From: Rhizobium skierniewicense | GTDB taxonomy: Bacteria; Pseudomonadota; Alphaproteobacteria; Rhizobiales; Rhizobiaceae | Direction: 5' to 3' | Length of the DNA stretch: 64,000 bases | Assembly (NCBI RefSeq): GCF_014196515.1 | Contig: NZ_JACIDV010000007.1 | Location: 62,001-126,000 of the forward strand | In this document: positions 19,045-26,694 of the stretch, in pieces | Layout of the letters: each line of letters opens with the position of its first letter | How positions within the stretch are numbered: position 1 is the first letter of the stretch | The notes under the pieces: generated by a model | Databases searched by the model: none | The model's input: the letters and a program-made list of their open reading frames with translations, nothing else | Told to the model about the DNA's origin: nothing | Program-made: the position numbers and the translations under genes

Positions 19045-19261
19045 CCCACGCCTCCATAAGTTGATCTCTGTGTTCATTCACGACATCCAGAATACGCTTC
19101 ACATCACTGGATTTAAAGCCTCTGGAATCGACTAGCACAATCGGCTCGAGCCAAATCTTTGCCACCCCGCCATGGCCCGAAACATGAATGTGCCGTGGCT
19201 CATGCATATCGAAGCCATAAAAATGGAACCGGAAGCCATATTTTCGGAGCACGGTCGGCAT
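19019..19261 (-). CDS. DUF4160 domain protein
   Basis: An 80-residue protein with the family's hallmark DMHEPRHIHVSGHGG (about residues 18-32) and the trailing SSDVKRILDVVNEHRDQLMEAWDEFF helix. DUF4160 proteins are small, of unknown biochemical role and typically paired with DUF2442, as seen here with a 26-base overlap. The start lies 2 bases after the pheS stop on the same strand, so the pair would be carried on the pheST transcript. Hand counts of 19021-19140 give about 44% GC against 68% in a pheS stretch, which suggests later insertion. Confidence 0.85.
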   Translation of the reverse strand: MPTVLRKYGFRFHFYGFDMHEPRHIHVSGHGGVAKIWLEPIVLVDSRGFKSSDVKRILDVVNEHRDQLMEAWDEFFKSVS

Positions 19262-19263
19262 GG

Positions 19264-20346
19264 TTACGCGCTCAAACCACCAAACAATGTCGGCATGTCG
19301 AGCGGGCGGAAGCCGTAGTGGTTCATCCAGCGGACGTCTGCGTTAAAGAAGTCGCGCAGGTCGGGCATGCCGTATTTCAGCATGGCTATGCGGTCCAGCC
19401 CCATGCCCCAGGCGAATCCCTGATATTCATCCGGGTCCAACCCGCCAGCGCGCAGGACATTGGGGTGCACCATGCCGCAGCCGAGGATTTCCATCCAGTC
19501 CTTGCCTTCGCCGAACTTGACGATGGGGCCGGAGCGGTCGCACTGGATATCCACCTCGAAGCTTGGCTCCGTGAAGGGGAAGAAGGACGGGCGGAAGCGC
19601 ATGGTGACGCTGTCGACCTCGAAGAAGGTCTTGCAGAATTCTTCCAATATCCAGCGCAGATTGCCGACATGGGATTTCTTGTCGATGACCAGACCTTCGA
19701 CCTGATGGAACATCGGCGAGTGCGTGGCGTCACTGTCCTGACGGTAGGTCTTGCCGGGAATGACGATCCGGATCGGTGGCTTCTGCGCTTCCATCGTGCG
19801 GATCTGCACCGGCGAGGTGTGCGTGCGCAGCACCTTGCGCTCACCCTTCTCATCCGGCGGGAAGAAGAAGGTGTCGTGCATTTCACGGGCTGGATGTCCC
19901 TCAGGGAAGTTCAGAGCTGTGAAGTTATAATAGTCGGTCTCGATGTCCGGGCCTTCGGCAATGGAAAAACCCATATCGGCAAAGATGGCGGTGATTTCAT
20001 CGACGATCTGGCTGATCGGGTGAATGCGGCCGCGCTCCGCCGGAGACTGGCGAACCGGCAGGCTGATATCCAGCGTTTCCGCTGTCAGACGCGCGGTGAT
20101 GGCGGCATCTTTCAACTCGCTCTTGCGGGCCGTGATCAGGTCCGTCACTTCTGTCTTGAGCTGGTTGATGGCGGCACCGCGGGTCTGGCGCTCTTCCGGC
20201 GTCATCGAGCCCAGCGTCTTCAAAAGCTCGGAGACCGAACCTTTCTTGCCGAGCGCCGAAACGCGAACGGCCTCGATGGCGGGTTCATCCGATGCTGCGG
20301 CAATGTCCGAGATCAGTTGGGATTTCAATGTATCAAGTTCGGTCAT
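19264..20346 (-). CDS. pheS: Phenylalanyl-tRNA synthetase alpha subunit
   Basis: A 360-residue catalytic alpha chain. An N-terminal coiled-coil domain (about residues 1-85) precedes the class II core with motif 2 ([11 protein letters not shown], about 165-175, and [11 protein letters not shown], about 207-217) and motif 3 ([25 protein letters not shown] near the end). The ATG at 20346 gives the usual length; an upstream in-frame start at 20397 would overlap the preceding kinase-fold gene further. It is followed directly by the DUF4160 gene rather than pheT. Confidence 0.97.
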   Translation of the reverse strand: MTELDTLKSQLISDIAAASDEPAIEAVRVSALGKKGSVSELLKTLGSMTPEERQTRGAAINQLKTEVTDLITARKSELKDAAITARLTAETLDISLPVRQSPAERGRIHPISQIVDEITAIFADMGFSIAEGPDIETDYYNFTALNFPEGHPAREMHDTFFFPPDEKGERKVLRTHTSPVQIRTMEAQKPPIRIVIPGKTYRQDSDATHSPMFHQVEGLVIDKKSHVGNLRWILEEFCKTFFEVDSVTMRFRPSFFPFTEPSFEVDIQCDRSGPIVKFGEGKDWMEILGCGMVHPNVLRAGGLDPDEYQGFAWGMGLDRIAMLKYGMPDLRDFFNADVRWMNHYGFRPLDMPTLFGGLSA

Positions 20347-21214
20347 TCTGTCCTGCCTTGCCAGCATCGGTCTCGATGGCATCGCGTTTGAGAGCATTCA
20401 TCAAAAAATCGGTAGCCACGATAAAGCGTCGCAGATCACTACCCATCTGCACGCGGCCAATCAACCGGGCAAGCGGCAAAAAACGCCCCAGAATCATGGT
20501 CAGCCGCCGCAATTCTGAAATGGCCGCCCGTGGGGCACGTGCAGCCCAGGCGCGGTAGGCTGCGTCCAGCGTCAGTTCGCCGTTCAAGACCCGCGTGGAA
20601 AGCGGCAGAAACAGCAACCACAGATCCCGCGCCTGGGCGGTTTCCAGCGGCATGACCGACTGCGGCAACTCCTCGAAATCCATGAAGCCGATGCGCCCGT
20701 CCTGCATGAAGAAGTCCCGCACATGCGGGCGTCCGTGACACAGACCGGCCCTGTGCAAATCGCCAAGGGCGGCGGCGCACTCCACCATCAGCGCGTCATG
20801 CTCCGCCGGCGCATCCTCCAGCCGATCCAGCCGCTGGGCGATGGTCAGACCGGCGTCGGAAAGAACCATGGCCGTATCGGACGCGTAGATGATCTGTGGA
20901 ACGGGGAAACCCTTGGCCGCAAAGCGCTCCATGGCGTCGATCTCGCGGCGCATCATGCTGGTAGGATCGAGCGCCGGTGAGGGCCGCATGAAGGCATAGG
21001 GGAGAAGCTTGGCGAAAACCCCGAGCGACTTGACCCACCAGGACGGCTTTTCCGTGCCCTGACGCTTGATCCAGACCGTGCCGGAGGACAGCTTGACCTG
21101 CTGAACACGCTTTTTGCTTGCAAGCAGCGTTTGCATCAAAGCCGAGATGTCCTCGTCGTGCAGATGAACGCGGAAGCCATCATGTTTCGCCTGATCGTCT
21201 GCCGTTTGGATCAT
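20333..21214 (-). CDS. Kinase-fold protein (WaaP/RIO/Bud32-like) with altered catalytic loop
   Basis: A 293-residue protein with kinase-like layout: an early strand [13 protein letters not shown] carrying a Lys, then [34 protein letters not shown] (about residues 170-203). In ordinary kinases the loop reads HGDxxxxN; here it is HGRPHVRD, so the catalytic Asp is Arg and the metal-binding Asn is Asp, while the DFG-equivalent DFE is kept. Some bacterial WaaP/InaA-like families carry such loops, so this may be a family feature rather than decay. It overlaps pheS by 14 bases. I prefer ATG 21214, since an upstream start (21289) falls in the rplT terminator. Confidence 0.6.
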   Translation of the reverse strand: MIQTADDQAKHDGFRVHLHDEDISALMQTLLASKKRVQQVKLSSGTVWIKRQGTEKPSWWVKSLGVFAKLLPYAFMRPSPALDPTSMMRREIDAMERFAAKGFPVPQIIYASDTAMVLSDAGLTIAQRLDRLEDAPAEHDALMVECAAALGDLHRAGLCHGRPHVRDFFMQDGRIGFMDFEELPQSVMPLETAQARDLWLLFLPLSTRVLNGELTLDAAYRAWAARAPRAAISELRRLTMILGRFLPLARLIGRVQMGSDLRRFIVATDFLMNALKRDAIETDAGKAGQNDRT

Positions 21215-21256
21215 GATAATCTGCACCGATTGAGAGAGTGCCTTCGTGACAAGACA

Positions 21257-21287
21257 GAAGCCCGCGCCGGAGACCGGCGCGGGCTTC
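21257..21287 (-). terminator. Terminator after rplT
   Basis: GAAGCCCGCGCCGG at 21257-21270 pairs perfectly with 21274-21287 (14 bp, 3-base loop). On the minus strand it stands 29 bases after the rplT stop and is followed by TGTCTTGTC, a weak T-rich tail. It separates the infC-rpmI-rplT operon from the kinase-fold/pheST operon. Confidence 0.8.
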
Positions 21288-21316
21288 AAATGAACAACAG
21301 ATTGTCCGCGCCGTAA

Positions 21317-21721
21317 TTACTTTACAGCGGTTTCAAACTCGTTGGTGGTGCCTGCGTCCTTGAGGTACTCAAGAGCCTTCTTGGCGCTGTCGACGAGAAC
21401 GCCGAATGCTGCTGGCTCATGGATCGCCATGTCGGACAGAACCTTGCGGTCGACTTCGATGCCAGCCTTGTTCAGGCCATCGATGAAGCGGCCGTAGGTC
21501 AGGCCGAATTCGCGAACAGCGGCGTTGATACGCTGGATCCACAGAGCGCGGAAGTTGCGCTTGTTGACCTTGCGGTCGCGGTAGGCGTACTGCTTGGAAC
21601 GATCCACGGCAGCCTTGGCTGCGCGGATGGTGTTCTTGCGGCGGCCGTAGAAGCCCTTGGCTGCCTTGAGTGTCTTGGTGTGCTTGGCGCGGGAAGTTAC
21701 GCCACGTTTTACGCGTGCCAT
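21317..21721 (-). CDS. rplT: 50S ribosomal protein L20
   Basis: A 134-residue L20, including the N-terminal [29 protein letters not shown] helix and the [24 protein letters not shown] globular part. L20 is needed early in 50S assembly and in many bacteria represses its own operon. It is third in infC-rpmI-rplT, 40 bases after rpmI. The C-terminus is extended by about 15 residues compared with E. coli, as is usual in rhizobia. Confidence 0.98.
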   Translation of the reverse strand: MARVKRGVTSRAKHTKTLKAAKGFYGRRKNTIRAAKAAVDRSKQYAYRDRKVNKRNFRALWIQRINAAVREFGLTYGRFIDGLNKAGIEVDRKVLSDMAIHEPAAFGVLVDSAKKALEYLKDAGTTNEFETAVK

Positions 21722-21761
21722 GTCATGATCTCCTTAAAATGTCCAAAAGTGCGGAAAAGTC

Positions 21762-21965
21762 TTAGAGACCGTTCGGCAGATAGTTCTTGACGACCTTCTT
21801 GGCGTCAGCTTCGGCCAGAACCATGGTTCCGCGCGCGTCGCGAATGAACTTGTTGGAACGCTTGATCATGCCGTGGCGCTTACCGGCGGCGGCTGCGAGA
21901 ACCTTGCCGGTGCCTGTGATCTTGAACCGCTTTTTAGCGGCGGACTTCGTCTTCATCTTGGGCAT
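21762..21965 (-). CDS. rpmI: 50S ribosomal protein L35
   Basis: A 67-residue L35, the normal length, opening [20 protein letters not shown] and with the conserved [18 protein letters not shown] segment. It lies between infC and rplT in the standard order. The preceding infC-rpmI gap of nearly 200 bases contains hairpins that may shape the operon transcript. Confidence 0.97.
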   Translation of the reverse strand: MPKMKTKSAAKKRFKITGTGKVLAAAAGKRHGMIKRSNKFIRDARGTMVLAEADAKKVVKNYLPNGL

Positions 21966-22099
21966 TTTGCTACTCCATTATTTTGTATCGAAAGACAGGC
22001 AGACGAAGCCTGCTTTCAAGCTATTCTAGAACGGCCACGGCATGCCCTGCCGGACCGTTCGGACGCGCTCGTATAACCGCGTTCACGGAAAAGAGCAAC

Positions 22100-22154
22100 G
22101 GGGAATGAGAAATTCCCCTGCGCGGTGGTCAAAGCGTCCGAAATTCAGACGCTT
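22100..22154 (-). promoter_or_regulatory. Two hairpins in the infC-rpmI gap
   Basis: Two inverted repeats follow infC on the minus strand: AAGCGTC/GACGCTT with a 9-base loop (22132-22154) directly after the infC stop, and GGGGAAT/ATTCCCC with a 5-base loop (22100-22118). They could be a partial terminator plus a leader for rpmI-rplT, or an L20-binding autoregulatory structure. I cannot tell which. Confidence 0.45.
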
Positions 22155-22159
22155 CCGGT

Positions 22160-22696
22160 TTATTTTGGTGCCAGGACCATCATCATCTGACGTCCCTCGA
22201 GCTTTGGTTCGGCTTCGACCTTGGCAATGGCCACGGTGTCTTCCTTGACCTGCAGCAGAAGTTTCATGCCGAGTTCCTGGTGGGCCATTTCGCGGCCACG
22301 GAACTTCAGCGTAACTTTTACCTTGTCGCCCTCGTCAAAGAAACGGTTCATCGCCTTCATCTTCACCTCGTAATCGTGGGTGTCGATGTTGGGACGCATC
22401 TTGATTTCCTTGACCTCAACGATCTTCTGCTTCTTGCGCGCTTCTGCCGCCTTCTTCTGCGACGAATATTTCAGCTTGCCGAGATCAAGAATCTTGCATA
22501 CCGGAGGTTCGGCGTTCGGCGAAATCTCAACGAGATCGAGGCCGGCGTCTTCCGCCATCTTCAGAGCCTCGTCCGTCGCCATGACGCCAAGGTTCTGGCC
22601 TTCTTCATCAATCAGCTGAATCTTGGGAATTCGAATTTCCCTGTTGGAGCGCGGGCCCTCTTTGACGGGGGCATCGGCTTTGAACGGTCTGCGAAT
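22160..22696 (-). CDS. infC: Translation initiation factor IF-3, probable ATT start
   Basis: A 178-residue IF-3: N-domain with [21 protein letters not shown], linker, and C-domain [23 protein letters not shown] ending [13 protein letters not shown]-3 keeps the 30S subunit free and checks start-codon pairing. The family N-terminus RRPFKADAP begins at an ATT codon at 22696, with AGGAG 9 bases before it. An ATG-led reading (22798) would add 34 residues that do not look like IF-3. Non-ATG starts let IF-3 limit its own translation in other bacteria, and the same is inferred here. Confidence 0.95.
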   Translation of the reverse strand: MRRPFKADAPVKEGPRSNREIRIPKIQLIDEEGQNLGVMATDEALKMAEDAGLDLVEISPNAEPPVCKILDLGKLKYSSQKKAAEARKKQKIVEVKEIKMRPNIDTHDYEVKMKAMNRFFDEGDKVKVTLKFRGREMAHQELGMKLLLQVKEDTVAIAKVEAEPKLEGRQMMMVLAPK

Positions 22697-22710
22697 GGTC
22701 GTATTCTCCT
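22694..22710 (-). promoter_or_regulatory. infC ribosome site and rare ATT start codon
   Basis: On the minus strand AGGAG (22706-22710) is followed by nine bases and ATT (22694-22696), then CGC AGA CCG TTC encoding the conserved RRPF of IF-3. No ATG or GTG lies at the correct distance. This decides the infC start and is a likely point of IF-3 autocontrol. Confidence 0.8.
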
Positions 22711-22882
22711 GATCTGTTTCGGGATCGCGTCGGCAAAAACCAGCTTGTCGGTGCAAATGGCGGAAATGTCGTGAATGCCGCCGCGAAGTCAATAGCACGC
22801 TTACGCAAAAAAATCACCTCCTGTCGTGCTTTTTCAGAATTTGCACTACATGAAGGGCAAATTTCAGGAGAATAACACCATC

Positions 22883-23692
22883 ATGACCGAGCAACCCATC
22901 GAGTTCATTACTGTCGGCGCCGCAGGCGACACACGCGAGATCGCACTTCTTTCCCGTGACGCGCGAGACGATGACGATGCTCCAACCCTGGTGTGGCTTG
23001 GCGGCTATCGCTCCGACATGACCGGCACCAAGGCTGTCGAACTGGACCGCTTTGCCGCAGAACACGGCCTTGCCTGTATTCGCCTGGATTATTCCGGTCA
23101 CGGCGCATCGAAGGGTGATTTCAACAAGGGTACGATTTCGCGCTGGCTGGAAGAAACCATCGCCGTCTTGCGCTACAAGGCACCAAAACGCATCGTGGTG
23201 ATCGGGTCATCCATGGGCGGGTGGATTGCGCTGAGACTGATTGATGAACTGCGCAAGGACAAGACCGGGCCGCAGGTATCGGGTCTGCTGCTGATCGCCC
23301 CGGCTCCGGACTTTACCGCCGAACTGATCGAACCCAATCTTTCGGATGCGGAAAAGACCTCGCTTGTCGAGCGCGGTTATTTCGAGGAGCCGTCCGAATA
23401 TAGTTCAGAGCCAAACATCTTTACCCGCGACCTGATCGAGGATGGGCGCAACAACCTGGTGCTGCACGGCATCATCGAAACGGGATGCCCTGTTCACATT
23501 CTCCAGGGCATGAAAGACGATGATGTGCCCTACACACATGCCCTGAAACTGCTCGAGCATCTGCCCATCGACGATGTGGTGCTCAGCCTTATCCGCGACG
23601 GTGACCATCGTCTCTCGCGTCCGCAGGACATCGAGCGCATGTTGGCGGCGGTCAAAAGCCTTGCTGCTTCGGCAAACCGGTCACGGTCTTAA
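22883..23692 (+). CDS. Alpha/beta hydrolase (ABHD10-like)
   Basis: A 269-residue alpha/beta hydrolase. The nucleophile elbow GSSMGG (about residue 111), an acidic residue in the HILQGMKDDDVPY stretch (about 211-223) and the His in DGDHRLSRPQD (about 243-253) make a plausible triad. The overall shape resembles mammalian ABHD10 and bacterial short acyl-thioesterases. The start at 22883 follows CAGGAGAATAACACC; an earlier start at 22826 is less likely. Divergent from infC. Substrate unknown. Confidence 0.88.
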   Translation: MTEQPIEFITVGAAGDTREIALLSRDARDDDDAPTLVWLGGYRSDMTGTKAVELDRFAAEHGLACIRLDYSGHGASKGDFNKGTISRWLEETIAVLRYKAPKRIVVIGSSMGGWIALRLIDELRKDKTGPQVSGLLLIAPAPDFTAELIEPNLSDAEKTSLVERGYFEEPSEYSSEPNIFTRDLIEDGRNNLVLHGIIETGCPVHILQGMKDDDVPYTHALKLLEHLPIDDVVLSLIRDGDHRLSRPQDIERMLAAVKSLAASANRSRS

Positions 23693-23696
23693 CCAT
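23689..23696 (+). promoter_or_regulatory. TTAACCAT motif (possible CtrA half-site)
   Basis: The octamer TTAACCAT overlaps the stop codon of the alpha/beta hydrolase. It resembles the extended half-site seen in many alphaproteobacterial CtrA promoters and lies 60 bases upstream of a full TTAA-N7-TTAA box. On its own it is weak evidence. Confidence 0.35.
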
Positions 23697-23755
23697 ATTA
23701 TTCATCTTCCGTTCATGGACGTTGAGTTCCGATTGACACATACCCCTGCCGTCTC

Positions 23756-23770
23756 TTAACTTTTCGTTAA
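23756..23770 (+). promoter_or_regulatory. CtrA-type box TTAA-N7-TTAA
   Basis: TTAACTTTTCGTTAA has the exact TTAA-N7-TTAA spacing of the CtrA cell-cycle regulator site and is embedded in the wider palindrome TCTTAAC/GTTAAGA (23754-23772). It ends 20 bases before the start of the LapG-like protease gene. CtrA is conserved in Rhizobiaceae, but binding here is inferred. Confidence 0.6.
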
Positions 23771-23790
23771 GATTTTAAGGGACGGGTTTC

Positions 23791-24405
23791 ATGAAGAACG
23801 CACCTCGGGCGCTTGCTCTGCTCATCGCAGTTGCGGCCGGACTACTTTCTGCGGCCTCTGCGCTGGCAGAGAACAAGGGCAGCCCGTCCATGGTCACCGG
23901 AGGCATTACCTCTCAGCCTATCGGTCACTACGAGTTCTGCCAGAAATATGTGTCCGAGTGCGATATCCGCAGCAAGCTGACCCCGCCGCCGCGTGTCACC
24001 GACTATGGCTGGAAGGTCATTCGCGAGATCAATACGGAGGTGAACTCCAACATCATCGCGATGACCGACATGGAAGTGTACGGCAAGGAAGAAGTCTGGG
24101 AATATCCTAAAACGGCTGGTGATTGCGAAGATTTCGTGTTGCTGAAGCGAAAGAAGCTCACCGAACGCGGCTTTGCCGTTTCCGACCTTCTGGTCACCGT
24201 CGTGCGCAAGCCGGATGGTGAGGGCCATGCCGTTCTGACATTGCGCACCAATGATGGCGATTTCATTCTTGACAACCTGTCGGATGACGTCAAACTCTGG
24301 ACAGATACCAACTACACTTATCTCAAGCGTCAGGCCTCCTTCAACACGGGACGCTGGGTTTCCATCGAAGATGGCCGCGACGTTCTGGTCGGCGCGCTGC
24401 GATAA
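23791..24405 (+). CDS. Bacterial transglutaminase-like cysteine protease (LapG family), periplasmic
   Basis: A 204-residue protein with an N-terminal signal peptide (about residues 1-26, ending near ALAENKG) and the BTLCP core: Cys in KTAGDCEDFVLLKRKKL (about residue 112), His in GEGHAVLTLRT (about 148) and Asp in DFILDNLSDDV (about 160). LapG proteases cleave large surface adhesins under control of the c-di-GMP receptor LapD; neither LapD nor an adhesin gene is near. A canonical CtrA box stands just upstream, hinting at cell-cycle-timed expression. Confidence 0.88.
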   Translation: MKNAPRALALLIAVAAGLLSAASALAENKGSPSMVTGGITSQPIGHYEFCQKYVSECDIRSKLTPPPRVTDYGWKVIREINTEVNSNIIAMTDMEVYGKEEVWEYPKTAGDCEDFVLLKRKKLTERGFAVSDLLVTVVRKPDGEGHAVLTLRTNDGDFILDNLSDDVKLWTDTNYTYLKRQASFNTGRWVSIEDGRDVLVGALR

Positions 24406-24420
24406 CAGTCTGATTCCGCT

Positions 24421-25014
24421 TCAAGGTTCGGCCAACAGGCCGGACGCCATGTGGCGAAAGGCTTCGACTGCCTTTGGAAAAGCGGCGCGTGGATCGTCGG
24501 CGGCCGCAATCCACAAAGCCGCATTCAAGACGGCACCATTGAGCAGCCATGTTGCCGCTTTTGCATCGACCCGCTCGAGCGTTCCGTCATCGACCAAGGC
24601 CTGAACGGTTTCCTCGATGCGGCGAAGACAAGCAGTCTGGTTGGGCCATTGGGCCGGATCGCCCAAAACCGCCGGTCCGTCCAACAGCATGACCCGCTGA
24701 ATTTCCGGCTCCAGTGCCATTTCAATATAGGCGGTGCTTTCGGACATCAGACCAAGCCATGGCGTTTCAGCGCCCTCCTGCACCACCCGCAGGCGCTCCA
24801 GCATTTCTGCATCGATCTGATCGATGACGGCTTGGAGCAGACCTTTTTTATCTCCGAAATTATGGTAGAGAGCGCCCCGCGTCAGACCTGCTTCCGCTGT
24901 CAGATCATCCATGGAAGATGCTGCATAACCCTTTGATGCGAATGCTTTTCGCGCAGCGGCAATCAGCTTTCCGCGTGTTTCTTCCACCATTTGCGCGCGC
25001 GTCTTGGGTGACAT
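24421..25014 (-). CDS. TetR family transcriptional regulator
   Basis: A 197-residue TetR regulator with the N-terminal helix-turn-helix KGYAASSMDDLTAEAGLTRGALYHNFGDKKGLLQAVI (about residues 28-64) and a mostly helical ligand domain. It diverges from a RidA-family gene, and the gap carries three copies of an ACATACG-N3-CGTATGT palindrome, the first two perfect and one overlapping the likely promoter. It almost certainly represses itself and the RidA gene; the ligand is unknown. The plus-strand LapG-like gene ends 15 bases away, convergent. Confidence 0.93.
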   Translation of the reverse strand: MSPKTRAQMVEETRGKLIAAARKAFASKGYAASSMDDLTAEAGLTRGALYHNFGDKKGLLQAVIDQIDAEMLERLRVVQEGAETPWLGLMSESTAYIEMALEPEIQRVMLLDGPAVLGDPAQWPNQTACLRRIEETVQALVDDGTLERVDAKAATWLLNGAVLNAALWIAAADDPRAAFPKAVEAFRHMASGLLAEP

Positions 25015-25031
25015 AGTCCGTCCTTTAAATC

Positions 25032-25099
25032 ACATACGCAACGTATGTTCATTGACATACGTTGCGTATGTTACCTATATAGACATACGAGCCGTATAT
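25032..25099. promoter_or_regulatory. Triple TetR operator
   Basis: Three 17-base palindromes lie between the TetR and RidA genes: ACATACGCAACGTATGT (25032-25048), its exact reverse complement ACATACGTTGCGTATGT (25055-25071), and ACATACGAGCCGTATAT (25083-25099) with one arm mismatch. Centres are 23 and 28 bases apart. Confidence 0.8.
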
Positions 25100-25195
25100 C
25101 AAACTACGGCCTGAACATCAATGACAAGCCGACCCCAAACCCTGCAAGCACCTTGCCAGGCATCGGGGATGGCTGCCTCAAAACCGGAGATCATC

Positions 25196-25594
25196 ATGAG
25201 CACACGCGACGCCGTTTTTCTACCCAATCGACACGCCCTCTATGACAAGCACGGCTATTCGCCTGCGGTCCGCTCGGGCGAGTTGCTGTTCGTTTCAGGT
25301 CAGGTCGGCAGCCGCGACGACGGATCGGCCGAGCCGGAGTTCGCCAAACAGGTGCAGCTTGCTTTCGACAATCTGAAAGCCGTTCTGGCGGCGGCAGGCG
25401 CCACCTTTGACAACATTGTTGACGTGACGACCTTCCACACCGACCCGGAAAACCAGCTCGAAACCATCATGAGCGTTAAGGAGACAGTTTTCGACAAGAA
25501 GCCTTACCCCACCTGGACGGCGGTTGGCGTAACCTGGCTGGCCGGGTTCGATTTCGAGATCAAGGTCATTGCGCGACTTCCGTCGAAGGACTGA
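25196..25594 (+). CDS. RidA (YjgF/YER057c/UK114) family protein
   Basis: A 132-residue RidA-fold protein, opening SGELLFVSGQVGSRDDGS (about residues 25-42) and with AFDNLKAVLAAAGATFDNIVDVTTFH. True RidA enamine deaminases carry an Arg in a P-A-R motif near residue 105; here the stretch reads YPTWTAVGVTWLAGFDFEIKVIA, so the Arg is missing and this belongs to another Rid subgroup. The start at 25196 follows CCGGAG. Probably repressed by the divergent TetR protein. Confidence 0.88.
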   Translation: MSTRDAVFLPNRHALYDKHGYSPAVRSGELLFVSGQVGSRDDGSAEPEFAKQVQLAFDNLKAVLAAAGATFDNIVDVTTFHTDPENQLETIMSVKETVFDKKPYPTWTAVGVTWLAGFDFEIKVIARLPSKD

Positions 25595-25603
25595 CATAGA
25601 GAT

Positions 25604-25627
25604 AGGGCGGGCGGCTTCGCCCGCCCT
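25604..25627. terminator. Stem-loop after RidA gene, convergent with mbfA
   Basis: GGGCGGGCG (25605-25613) pairs perfectly with CGCCCGCCC (25618-25626) around a GCTT loop, extended by one A-T pair. No T-run follows on either strand, so it is likely a shared 3'-end structure rather than a classical terminator. Confidence 0.6.
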
Positions 25628-25635
25628 CACCATCG

Positions 25636-26619
25636 TCAACCATTGCCGATGAGAATACCGGCGGCCAGCACCAGAGAACCACCCAGCACCACCTGAAAGA
25701 CTGCCCGCAGGAACGGGGTTTCCATATAGCGGTTCTGAATGAAGGCGATGGCCCAGAGCTCCATGAAGACGATGACGGCAGCGACGGCGGTTGCCGTCCA
25801 GAAATGTGAGATGAGATAGGGCAACGTATGTCCGAGACCACCGATGGCCGTCATGATGCCGGATGCAAGTCCGCGCTTTAACGGCGATCCACGACCCGAC
25901 AGCTTACCATCATCATGCGCGGCTTCCGTAAAGCCCATGGAGATGCCAGCCCCGACGGATGCGGACAGACCGATCAGAAAGGTCTGCCAGGTGTCTTGCG
26001 TGGCAAAGGCGGCGGCGAAGATGGGGGCGAGCGTGGAGACAGAACCATCCATCAGCCCCGCCAGACCCGGCTGGACATACGTCAAAATAAATTGCCGTTT
26101 TGCAGTCTCTTCTTCCTCGGACTTCGCATCATCAGGCAGATGCTTCCCATCCAGCATGCCGGCGATGTCTTCGTGCCCGCGTTCGGCTTCGGCGAGGTCA
26201 CCCAGCAGCTTTCGCGTCGAGGCGTCGGTTACATGCTTGACCGCCTCGTCGTAGAAACGGATCGCCTGCTGCTCCATCTCTTCGGCCTGTGCACGGATTT
26301 TTTCCAACGGCAGGTTTTTCACCAGCCAATCAGGCTTGCGCTCATAGAAGCCACTGACATGTTCCCGCCGAATGAGCGGAATCGTTTCGCCAAAGCGATC
26401 CTGGTGCATGCCGATCAGCATATTGCGATGTGCGTGCTCCACCTCCGCCATATCTTCGAAGACTTTCGCGGATTGCGGAAATTGCGCCTTCAGATGCTCT
26501 GCATAGGAGCGGTAGATGCGCGCATCGTCCTCCTCAGACGATATGGCAAGGGCAAGAATTTCCCGCTCGCTAAGGGATGAGAAGGGGCGCTTTGACCCTG
26601 GCAAGATGCTGCGGAACAT
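25636..26619 (-). CDS. mbfA: Membrane-bound ferritin MbfA (erythrin-VIT1 fusion), iron exporter
   Basis: A 327-residue fusion of an N-terminal ferritin/rubrerythrin-like helical domain (about residues 15-160, with EEDDARIYRSYAEH, EDMAEVEHAHRNML and LAEAERGHEDI carrying the Glu/His metal ligands) and a C-terminal VIT1-like membrane domain (about 175-325, including GLMDGSVSTLAPIFAAAFAT). In Agrobacterium and Bradyrhizobium MbfA exports iron and protects against iron and peroxide stress, repressed by Irr under low iron. Two perfect iron control element-like boxes upstream match that control. It is monocistronic and divergent from the DctP gene. Confidence 0.93.
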   Translation of the reverse strand: MFRSILPGSKRPFSSLSEREILALAISSEEDDARIYRSYAEHLKAQFPQSAKVFEDMAEVEHAHRNMLIGMHQDRFGETIPLIRREHVSGFYERKPDWLVKNLPLEKIRAQAEEMEQQAIRFYDEAVKHVTDASTRKLLGDLAEAERGHEDIAGMLDGKHLPDDAKSEEEETAKRQFILTYVQPGLAGLMDGSVSTLAPIFAAAFATQDTWQTFLIGLSASVGAGISMGFTEAAHDDGKLSGRGSPLKRGLASGIMTAIGGLGHTLPYLISHFWTATAVAAVIVFMELWAIAFIQNRYMETPFLRAVFQVVLGGSLVLAAGILIGNG

Positions 26620-26632
26620 GGATCTATCCTCT

Positions 26633-26694
26633 TTAGAATAATTCTAATTACAGCCACACCCACAAAAGCGCAAGATAAATTAGAACTATTCTAA
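26633..26694 (-). promoter_or_regulatory. Two Irr-type iron control elements upstream of mbfA
   Basis: TTAGAATAATTCTAA (26633-26647) and TTAGAACTATTCTAA (26680-26694) are both TTAGAA-N3-TTCTAA palindromes, the ICE sequence bound by Irr in rhizobia. The first begins 14 bases before the mbfA start, the second 33 bases further upstream. Confidence 0.82.
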
